Shown here piece after piece: positions 17,734-24,618 of a DNA stretch of 48,951 nt. Origin of the DNA: Chloroflexota bacterium (GTDB taxonomy: Bacteria > Chloroflexota > Ktedonobacteria > Ktedonobacterales > Ktedonobacteraceae). The stretch spans positions 1 to 48,951 of the forward strand of contig CADDYT010000036.1 of NCBI GenBank assembly GCA_902810755.1, written 5' to 3'. Under the pieces are notes generated by a model that ran no database searches, was not told the DNA's origin, and saw nothing but the letters and a program-made list of their open reading frames with translations. Positions within the stretch are counted from its first letter, which is position 1. Every line of letters starts with the position of its first letter. The translations under genes and the position numbers were made by a program.

Positions 17734-18759
17734 ATGTATGAACAAGAGTTGCGCGCGGCAGAGCGACCGGCGGAGCAGATGGCGACCGGTGGGATGCATC
17801 ATGTCGCTGCAGGAGGCGCTTCTGTGCCGATGGAAATAGCCAGGGCAGCAGGAGCAGTTGGAGCGGTCGCGCGGCATGCATCTCTGGCCCGGGGGCAACT
17901 GCGCCTCGTGCCGTTCCCGGATGACAATGAGGATGGCATTTTTCCTGAGATGGAACTGGCACAGATACAGGAAAAACCTGCCGGGCTTGAGGTTGGCGTG
18001 GGGTTGCACTCCGGCTTTCACAGAAAGGACGCGCCAAACGAGGATGCGCTCTTCGAGATTCATGGCACGCGCACCGCCGGAGAGGGCCTGCAACAGATTG
18101 GTCTCTTCGTCGTCGCAGATGGCATGGGAAGCGCCGGGGTTGGACATGAGGCCAGCCGTCTGGCGATCTCCACGCTCTGCGCCGTCATGGTGCCTGCTAT
18201 GGTGGACGGCACGGAAAGTGTGTGTACCGATCTCCTCAAAGAGAGCGTGCTGGGCGCCAATCTGGCCGTCTACCAACGCAACAGGGAACTGCCGGAGCGC
18301 AAAACAGGCGCAAGTATCACTGCCGCGCTCCTGCTCGGCTCTATCGTCTCTATTGCCAGTGTGGGAAACAGTCGCGCCTACGTCTATCGACAGAGGCAGG
18401 GGCTTTTGCAGGTGACGCAAGATCATACCACCGCAGCCATAGGGGGCCTGGCAGTCAGCGCCCAGGGCAAACATACAGCCGCGCGGCAAGGCATCCTCGA
18501 ACGCTATCTTGGCAGGCAGGCGCTGGTAGAAGTCGATCTCTTTACGGTGAATATGCAGGCCGGTGATATCCTCATGCTCTGCTCTCGTGGGTTGTGGGGA
18601 ATGGTATGCGATGCTGAGTTAGCGCACATTCTCGCCACGCCGGGCCAGCATCCCACACAGTTGAGCGGTACGCTGGTGCAGCGGGCGCTCAACTATGGCG
18701 GGGTTGAGAATATCAGCGTCATTGTCGTGCGCTGCCCGGCAGGACAGGACGAGCAGTGA
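17734..18759 (+). CDS. PP2C-like serine/threonine phosphatase with altered metal site
   Basis: A PPM/PP2C-fold protein, 341 residues from ATG 17734. Motifs in order: NED at 102-104, VADGMGSAGVGHEAS from 127, a GASITAAL segment near 192, SVGNSRAYVYR from 209 (normally GDSR), LCSRGLWGMV at 282-291 (normally SDGL) and GGVENISVIVV from 322 (normally DN). Two aspartates that bind the catalytic Mn/Mg ions are kept (104 and 129) while the one in SDGL is Arg285 and the one in DN is Glu325. Activity may therefore be reduced or absent. About 90 residues precede the domain; an internal ATG at 17830 is an alternative start. No partner kinase is adjacent. Confidence 0.82.
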   Translation: MYEQELRAAERPAEQMATGGMHHVAAGGASVPMEIARAAGAVGAVARHASLARGQLRLVPFPDDNEDGIFPEMELAQIQEKPAGLEVGVGLHSGFHRKDAPNEDALFEIHGTRTAGEGLQQIGLFVVADGMGSAGVGHEASRLAISTLCAVMVPAMVDGTESVCTDLLKESVLGANLAVYQRNRELPERKTGASITAALLLGSIVSIASVGNSRAYVYRQRQGLLQVTQDHTTAAIGGLAVSAQGKHTAARQGILERYLGRQALVEVDLFTVNMQAGDILMLCSRGLWGMVCDAELAHILATPGQHPTQLSGTLVQRALNYGGVENISVIVVRCPAGQDEQ

Positions 18760-18809
18760 AAAAGCAGGGTGCGTGCTGAGCGCACCGTTCGCGCTGCTTC
18801 ACATTGTTG

Positions 18810-19124
18810 TCACGGCACGTCGATCTCCATGCGTAGAAGGGCCGAGGAGAACGATTTGCCCAGTGAGTCGCTGCGCAGCGAGCGGGATGCGCCGCCGTTG
18901 AGCGCGCCGTGCAGCACGAAGTTGAGCGCGAGGATGTTGGGAACCTCGAAGCGTTCGACGGGGCCATTGATGATGTCCGCGAAATGGGCGCGCACACGCT
19001 CCGCCGTTACCTCGCGCAGCAAGAGATCGTAGGTCTGGCGATCGGGGGCGAAGATGGCGATGTTGGCCTTGTCGCCCTTGTCGCCGGAACGCGCATGCAC
19101 AAGCTCTACCAGTTGTCTTTTCAT
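18810..19124 (-). CDS. AtuA-associated small subunit (C-terminal-like domain)
   Basis: A 104-residue protein beginning VELVHARSGDKGDKANI within its first 30 residues, the signature of the short domain that follows the AtuA/DUF1446 domain in some proteins. Its start codon overlaps the stop of the upstream AtuA-like gene by 4 nt (19121-19124), an ATGA-type overlap that implies translational coupling and equal amounts. It probably forms a complex with that protein. Biochemical function of this domain is not established. Confidence 0.8.
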   Translation of the reverse strand: MKRQLVELVHARSGDKGDKANIAIFAPDRQTYDLLLREVTAERVRAHFADIINGPVERFEVPNILALNFVLHGALNGGASRSLRSDSLGKSFSSALLRMEIDVP

Positions 19125-20491
19125 GCTTCCTCCACGCTGACGCGCACATACTCTTCGATGATGTGGCGCGGGGCCAGTGTCGGCCAGATGCCGAGCAGAG
19201 CGCGCGGCTCGATCATCCCTCCGACGCCGCCGATGAACGGCGGGCCGCTCAACCCCAGCGGCGGCACGAGCCGACCAAGCTTTGCCGCCTCTCTACGATC
19301 CATGCAGCGCACGGCAATGCGCAGGTAGACCTCGTTGAGATCATCGACGTGTGTGGGGTCAGAGAGCGGGCCGTGAATGGAGTTGAAGCCCTGGTATTCG
19401 ATGATGGTCTCTTCGCACTTCAGCCCCGTTTCGGCCATCTGCTGCGTGATGATCTGCGCCGCCAGTTGCGCCTTTGCCAGCGCGTCGGGCCAGGCATAGC
19501 CGATGATGGCCTGACCCATGTAGCCATCTTCGTAGCCCGCCACGATCTTGAGCGTCTGCGGCGCGGGTCGCCCGCTTGCGCCCGCGATGCGCACCTCGTC
19601 GGGACCAGTCTCCTGCATGTGCAGGGTGGTCATATCCACGTCGACATCGGGGGTCAGGTAGTGCGCGGGGTCATGGACTTCGTAAAGCAGTTGCTCACGC
19701 AGCGTGTCGAAGTTGACACGACCGCCCGTTCCCGGCGCTTTGCTGATAACGGCCTCGCCGCTTTCCCACACCTCGGCGATGGGATAGCCGATATGCGCCA
19801 TGTCGGGAATGGAGCGCCAGTCGCCACCGAAGTTGCCACCGGTGGCCTGCGCGCTGCATTCCAGCAGGTGGCCGACGATGGTACCCTGCGCCAGCCTGTT
19901 CCAGTCGTCCCACCGCCAGCCAAGCTCGTGTACGATGGGGGCCAGGAAGAGGGCGGCATCGGCCACGCGCCCCGTCAGCACGATATCCGCGCCCGCGTCC
20001 AGCGCCTCGACCAGCGGGCGCGCCCCCAGATACGCGCTGGCGAAGAGCAGCCGCTCGCGCACGGTAGCGATATCCGCGCCGGTATCCATGTGCGCCAGCG
20101 ATGCCCCCGCCGCCTGCAGGTCGTCGAGCCGTTCCAGCACGGCATCACCAAGCACAACGCCGACTTTGAGCTTGAAGCCAAACTTGCGCAGGAGGGAAAG
20201 CAGAGCCTCACGAGCCGCCATCGGGTTCAGCCCACCCGCGTTCAGCACGAATCTGACGCCGCGCTCTACGGCCAGGGGCAGCAGATCGGCCAGCATCGGC
20301 ACAAGGTCCTGCGTGTAGCCCAGCCTGGGGTCGCGCTGGCGGTTCTTTTGCAGGATAGCCAGCGTCAACTCGGCCAGGTGATCCGAGCAGACGTACTGCA
20401 CGTTGCCCCGCTCGATGCTGGCTTTGACGGGTCGCCAGGAATCCCCGTAGAAGCCCGGCCCTGCCGCCAGACGGACAGATTTTTCGGGCAT
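19121..20491 (-). CDS. AtuA-family (DUF1446) protein, acyclic terpene/acyl-CoA catabolism type
   Basis: A 456-residue cytoplasmic protein of the AtuA family, named after the Pseudomonas gene needed for growth on citronellol and geraniol. Recognisable are GFYGDSWRP near the N-terminus, CSDHLAELTLA, NAGGLNP, and DIVLTGRVADAALFLAP in the middle. The ATG at 20491 is preceded by AGAGAGG at 7 nt; a TTG nine codons upstream is less likely. It is coupled to the small subunit at 18810. In other bacteria these pairs accompany acyl-CoA carboxylases and dehydrogenases for branched acid breakdown; none of those are adjacent here, so the substrate is unknown. Confidence 0.85.
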   Translation of the reverse strand: MPEKSVRLAAGPGFYGDSWRPVKASIERGNVQYVCSDHLAELTLAILQKNRQRDPRLGYTQDLVPMLADLLPLAVERGVRFVLNAGGLNPMAAREALLSLLRKFGFKLKVGVVLGDAVLERLDDLQAAGASLAHMDTGADIATVRERLLFASAYLGARPLVEALDAGADIVLTGRVADAALFLAPIVHELGWRWDDWNRLAQGTIVGHLLECSAQATGGNFGGDWRSIPDMAHIGYPIAEVWESGEAVISKAPGTGGRVNFDTLREQLLYEVHDPAHYLTPDVDVDMTTLHMQETGPDEVRIAGASGRPAPQTLKIVAGYEDGYMGQAIIGYAWPDALAKAQLAAQIITQQMAETGLKCEETIIEYQGFNSIHGPLSDPTHVDDLNEVYLRIAVRCMDRREAAKLGRLVPPLGLSGPPFIGGVGGMIEPRALLGIWPTLAPRHIIEEYVRVSVEEA

Positions 20492-20842
20492 ATCATGCCT
20501 CTCTTTCCCATCGCTCAATTGTCTCTTTTATCCACAGCTTATCGCAATGGGCATGTACCGTCAAGGCTCTGTTTGCTGCAGTCACATCTATCTTCTGGCC
20601 CGTTGTTTGCAGTAAATCTTCCATCTTGTCAGGGAATCTTTTGCGAACGCGAAATTTCACAGGCTTACCTCTTGAGATCGACGCCGTTTTGCAAATCGAT
20701 TCCTCCCTGTTACCCGTGCATCATTGCTACGTCGCTATAGATGTATGCAGCGTTCTGCTTTCCGGTCTCTCCGAATCGACCAGTATCAGAAGGGAGGAAA
20801 TAGATAGCGTTTCTCCTGTCTGATCTATTTGCGGGAGTTGTT
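20492..20842. other. Divergent intergenic region, no gene seen
   Basis: A 351-nt stretch between the AtuA unit and the surface propeller gene, lower in GC than its flanks. It should hold the promoters of both. A 65-codon frame at 20626-20823 lacks a ribosome site and a recognisable sequence. No repeats seen. Confidence 0.4.
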
Positions 20843-22732
20843 ATGGGTATGGTACATAACATGCTGAAGAGATGCTTGCTGATCTATCCCATGCTATTTC
20901 TTATAGCCACAATACCTTTGTTGCTCCTTCCCCCTTATCATGTTGCTCAGGCATCCCGCAGTACCGTAAACGGCAGCCATCACTACTTTTATGATTTTCC
21001 CAATGGCTCTATGAATGTCTACGATATCGATAACAACTTTGCTCCTGTGCAGAGCGTTGCGCTGCCCACCACGAATGTGCGTGGGGTGGTCTTCGATCCG
21101 CATAGCGGGATGCTTTATCTCAGCAATGGCGGCAATGGCGGCGCAAACGGCACCGGGCAGTTGATCAAATATAATCTGGTGACGCAAACGATTGTCTACA
21201 GGCAGAACTACAACTTCGGCGTGGATAGTATGGCGATCACGCCGGATGGCAGGACGATCTACATGCCGGATGGCTCAGCGGCCAGTGATGGCACGTGGCA
21301 CATTATCAATACCGCTACGGGGCAGGTCACGGGCGCTATTCTGACGGCCAGTGGTGTGGCGCCGCATGATACGGATATGAGCGCCAACGGGCAGTATGTC
21401 TATATGGAGGGCGTCAATAGCAATGTGCTGTGGGTAGCGAGTACGGCCAGTGGGCAGATTGTGCGCAAGGTGCAGCCTTTTACCCATGCCATTCGTCCCT
21501 TTGTCGTCAATCAAAGTGGCACGCTGGCTTATGCCACCGAAAACGGGCTGATTGGCTTCGGCGTTGGCAACTTGCAAACGGGGCAGGTACTGTATAATGT
21601 CTCGGCTCCCGGCTTCAAGCTTCCTCCTGGCTTCGATAGTCAGTATGTCACCCCCAGTCATGGCATCTCGCTCTCCCCGGACGGCAGAACTGTCTATGTG
21701 GTGGACATGCCCAACAGTTATGTCCATGTTTTCAATGTTAGCGGCCTGCCCAACAGCGCCCCGACCATGACGGCCAGTATCCCCATCTCTCCCATCAGCG
21801 GCACCGAGTCGCCGTGCAGTATTGATTGCACAAAAGAGGGCTGGCTGGAGCAGAGCCTGGATGGCCGCTACCTCTTCGTCGGCAACTCCGGTTCGATTAT
21901 TGATACCACGACGAATAAAGTGGTCACCAATCTGGCGACGCTCTCCGATACCAGAATGTTCCTTGAGGTCGACTGGGTCAACGGCGTTCCCGTTAACAGT
22001 GAGGATCGCACCGACTTCTACTGGAATAGCGGTTCCGTAGCGGCGCCAACGGCCACTCCGACGGCGGGCAAGACGCCAACGCCAACCCCGACGAAGAAAG
22101 TGACGCCGACCGCGACGGCCACCGCTGCCAGTCTCGGCGCGCAGCCGCAAGCTTTGACGCCAACCGGCAGCACAAAGTCCACGCCGGTAGCTCAAACATC
22201 CTCTCCGGGCAGCGGACAGAGCGACAACAAATTGACGGTGGCATTGATCGGAGGGGTAGTCGTTGTCTTGCTGGCCGCTATCCCTATCCTTCTATTGTGG
22301 CGGCGCAGAGCAAGAAAGAGGGCAGCGCGGGCCGCCACACCCCTGGCTCTTCCAACACTCAATGCCTTCACCTCTGCGCCGTCGACGGGAATCGTGCCGC
22401 CTGCGCCACTCCCATCGAATCGGATACAGGATACGGGTCATGATGGCTGGATAGTTCAGCAGCCGTCTCTCTCCCTTCCTGCCGTACATAGTGGCACAAA
22501 CGGGAAGCGGGATACGGGTTTGCTCTCTTCTGTACGCAAGTATACAGGCGAGATGCCGCAGCTACCCGCTTCCAGTGAAGTATCTGGCGGTGGAATGTCA
22601 ACCGTACCCTTTGCTATACCTCCCACTGCCGCGTCGCAAGACAACGGCTTGCCTCAAGCTTCACAGGCAACCGGCCAGCAGACACGCAGGCAGTTTATGC
22701 TGCCCGAAAAGAGGCCGTCAGACACGCCGTAG
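20843..22732 (+). CDS. Membrane-anchored extracellular beta-propeller protein
   Basis: A 629-residue surface protein. A hydrophobic signal sequence or anchor lies at about 12-38. Residues 45-395 have repeated patterns such as GVVFDPHSGMLYLSNGG, SMAITPDGRTIYMPDG and GISLSPDGRTVYVVDM, typical of YncE/YVTN-type propeller blades. Next is a Thr/Pro-rich stalk (about 400-425), a Ser/Thr-rich stretch, a transmembrane helix near 463-483 followed by RRRARKRAARAA, and a cytoplasmic tail of about 130 residues. The ATG at 20843 has GGGAG 7 nt upstream; a second ATG is two codons downstream. Likely a ligand- or wall-binding surface protein; the partner is unknown. Confidence 0.8.
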   Translation: MGMVHNMLKRCLLIYPMLFLIATIPLLLLPPYHVAQASRSTVNGSHHYFYDFPNGSMNVYDIDNNFAPVQSVALPTTNVRGVVFDPHSGMLYLSNGGNGGANGTGQLIKYNLVTQTIVYRQNYNFGVDSMAITPDGRTIYMPDGSAASDGTWHIINTATGQVTGAILTASGVAPHDTDMSANGQYVYMEGVNSNVLWVASTASGQIVRKVQPFTHAIRPFVVNQSGTLAYATENGLIGFGVGNLQTGQVLYNVSAPGFKLPPGFDSQYVTPSHGISLSPDGRTVYVVDMPNSYVHVFNVSGLPNSAPTMTASIPISPISGTESPCSIDCTKEGWLEQSLDGRYLFVGNSGSIIDTTTNKVVTNLATLSDTRMFLEVDWVNGVPVNSEDRTDFYWNSGSVAAPTATPTAGKTPTPTPTKKVTPTATATAASLGAQPQALTPTGSTKSTPVAQTSSPGSGQSDNKLTVALIGGVVVVLLAAIPILLLWRRRARKRAARAATPLALPTLNAFTSAPSTGIVPPAPLPSNRIQDTGHDGWIVQQPSLSLPAVHSGTNGKRDTGLLSSVRKYTGEMPQLPASSEVSGGGMSTVPFAIPPTAASQDNGLPQASQATGQQTRRQFMLPEKRPSDTP

Positions 22733-22919
22733 AAGCACGGTCTGTCCTCTCTCATTTGCCAATCCGGTCATTTTTGTACTTTTCTCTTACATACTTCCTG
22801 ACCAGTAGCTCTGTTTGATATCTTCCTTTTCCTGGCCTATAGTTTTAATTGGTAGTAAGCGCAGTGGTTGCGCTTATGATGATGAGAATACAGATAACAG
22901 CATATGGAAAGGAAGAGTA

Positions 22920-23258
22920 ATGTCAGGGTTTGAGCAGTATCACGAGCCTGCAAATGAGCTTTCAGAGGAGACACGCACGTTTGCCCGCATGATTGCCTCA
23001 ATGATTGAAGAAGCCGATGCGATAGACTGGTACCAGCAGCGTATTTCGATTGAGAAGGACGAGACCGCGAAGCGTATCATGGAAGATGCGCAGCAGGAAG
23101 AGTTCTTACACTTCTCAATGGACCTGGAATGGCTGCTGCGCAGAGTTCCCAAATGGCGCGTCGCCGCGCAGAAAATTCTCTTCAAAGAAGGCGATATCCT
23201 GGAGAACAAAGAGAAAGGCGAACAGGCAGAAGGTAATATCCCGCCAAAGCTGCCTTAG
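22920..23258 (+). CDS. Ferritin-like protein of the encapsulated ferritin (EncFtn) type
   Basis: A 112-residue helical protein. The opening YHEP then ELSEETR, and the helix pair with IEEADAIDWY and EEFLHFSMDLEWLLRR, match the encapsulated ferritin family, in which two protomers build a ferroxidase centre. The residues corresponding to Rhodospirillum EncFtn Glu32, Trp38, Glu62 and His65 are Glu31, Trp37, Glu61 and His64 here. It should oxidise Fe(II) for storage. Two things are odd: no encapsulin shell gene lies next to it, and the C-terminus (after residue 95, ending PPKLP) shows no obvious shell-targeting peptide of the GSL type. The ATG at 22920 follows GGAAGAG. The family call is strong, encapsulation is doubtful. 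Confidence 0.85.
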   Translation: MSGFEQYHEPANELSEETRTFARMIASMIEEADAIDWYQQRISIEKDETAKRIMEDAQQEEFLHFSMDLEWLLRRVPKWRVAAQKILFKEGDILENKEKGEQAEGNIPPKLP

Positions 23259-23285
23259 ATGGCGAACTGAAGCCCGAAGAGTTCC

Positions 23286-23490
23286 ACAGGCCACCGGCAA
23301 GGGATGGCCCCATAGGCGTTCACTTCAGGCCGCCGCAGGCCCCGCCAGGGGTGGCCCTGCTCTAGACGCGGCTCCACAGGCGGCACGAACGCCGCATCTA
23401 GAGTAGGGCCACCCCTGGCGGCTGGCCTGCCTGGCGCTCGCACGGGCTTAAGTGAACGCCTATGAGGGCTACCCCCTTGCCGGTGGCCTG
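23286..23490. repeat. Double-nested palindrome, GTGGCC family
   Basis: Outer arms (about 23286-23324 and 23451-23490) pair nearly throughout and contain CAGGCCACCGGCAAGGG and ATAGGCGTTCACT. Inner arms (about 23338-23366 and 23397-23427) pair around GCCAGGGGTGGCCCT and end in TCTAGA. The central loop holds CTCCACAGGCGGCACGAAC at 23372-23390. The same parts recur at 48693-48951, but with the central segment reversed. It lies between the ferritin-like gene and hom, both ending here, so it may also terminate both. Confidence 0.9.
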
Positions 23491-23542
23491 CGGCGATGGG
23501 TGGCCGGGGAACGGAACCTGCGACGCCTGGAAACTGATTCGA

Positions 23543-24598
23543 TCACATTGTACCCGCCACCGCGATCAGGTCGGCCAGCAAGCCCTGCCCGGTCTGGATG
23601 CGACCGGCGCCCGGCCCGATAATGGTGGCTTCTGGCAGGGTATCGGTCTGGATGGAGATGGCGTTGAGGATGCCGTCGACGCGGGCCAGCGGGTCGCTTT
23701 CCGGCAGCTCTGTGGGTTCGACTCGCGCTTCTAAGGACGCTTCCTGGCTGCTGGCGCCAGGTTCTGATAGCAGGCGCAGGGAGGCAACGAGCTTGATACG
23801 TTTCCCCTGTTCTCTCGCTTGCTGCATCTGCTCTTTTGTGAGAGCGGTGATGCCCTGCCGCGTGACCTGCTCTGGCCGCAGGGAGCGACCGAAGGCCAGC
23901 GCCGCCAGGATAAGCGTTTTGGCGACGGCATCGTAGCCCTCGACATCGGCGGTGGGATCAGCTTCGGCGTAGCCCTGTGACTGCGCCTCGGCCAGCACCT
24001 CGGCATACTCGCGCCCGGCGGCCATCGCGCTCAGAATATAGTTGGTGGTCCCGTTCAGGATGGCGCGTATGGCCTGCACCTGCGCTCCCGCCAGGCCGGT
24101 GCGCAGGGTGCTGATAACGGGCGTCCCCGCCATGACCGTGGATTCGAGCCGCAGTTGCACACCGTGTTCCCGCGCCAGCGCGAAGAGTTCTCGCGCGTAT
24201 AATGCGGCTGGCCCCTTATTAGCTGTGATAACGTGCATGCCCTCGCTCAGCGCCGCGCGTATGTGGCTGATTCCTGGCTCCGCGTCGCGCAGGTTAGTGC
24301 CGGTGGCCTCGGCCAGCACATCGCCGCCGGTTACCTGCAATCCTTGCAGCGCGCTGTGCCAGTGAAAGGCTGCCGGATACTCCGCGAGCGGTCGCCTGTT
24401 TGCGACCAGTTCCAGCAGCGTCGGGATATCCAATCCCTCATCACGATAGATGAAGCCGTGCCGCGCGTTCGCCACACTGACAAGCCTGATATCAAGCCCA
24501 TAATCACGCTTGAGCAGCGTCTCTTTGCGCGCAAGCAACTCCGCCAGCCCCTGCCCGACGGTACCAAAGCCGATGATGGAAAGGCGAACAGTTTTCAT
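23543..24598 (-). CDS. hom: Homoserine dehydrogenase
   Basis: Reduces aspartate semialdehyde to homoserine with NAD(P)H, the branch point to threonine and methionine. The dinucleotide motif GFGTVGQG is at 10-17, TANKGP is in the middle, and the substrate-site segments LNGTTNYIL and AEADPTADVEGYDAVAK are complete. At 351 residues it lacks the C-terminal ACT regulatory domain found in about 430-residue forms, so allosteric threonine feedback through that domain is not expected. The start is uncertain: ATG 24598 fits the family, while ATG 24628 overlaps the end of murJ. It is downstream of murJ by 20 nt and probably co-transcribed. Confidence 0.95.
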   Translation of the reverse strand: MKTVRLSIIGFGTVGQGLAELLARKETLLKRDYGLDIRLVSVANARHGFIYRDEGLDIPTLLELVANRRPLAEYPAAFHWHSALQGLQVTGGDVLAEATGTNLRDAEPGISHIRAALSEGMHVITANKGPAALYARELFALAREHGVQLRLESTVMAGTPVISTLRTGLAGAQVQAIRAILNGTTNYILSAMAAGREYAEVLAEAQSQGYAEADPTADVEGYDAVAKTLILAALAFGRSLRPEQVTRQGITALTKEQMQQAREQGKRIKLVASLRLLSEPGASSQEASLEARVEPTELPESDPLARVDGILNAISIQTDTLPEATIIGPGAGRIQTGQGLLADLIAVAGTM

Positions 24599-24618
24599 AT
24601 AGCCATAATCTTTCTGTA

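Noticed and set aside
19163..20740. 525-codon plus-strand frame opposite the AtuA pair
   Set aside because: Antisense shadow; the minus strand has the family motifs, good ribosome sites and an ATGA overlap.
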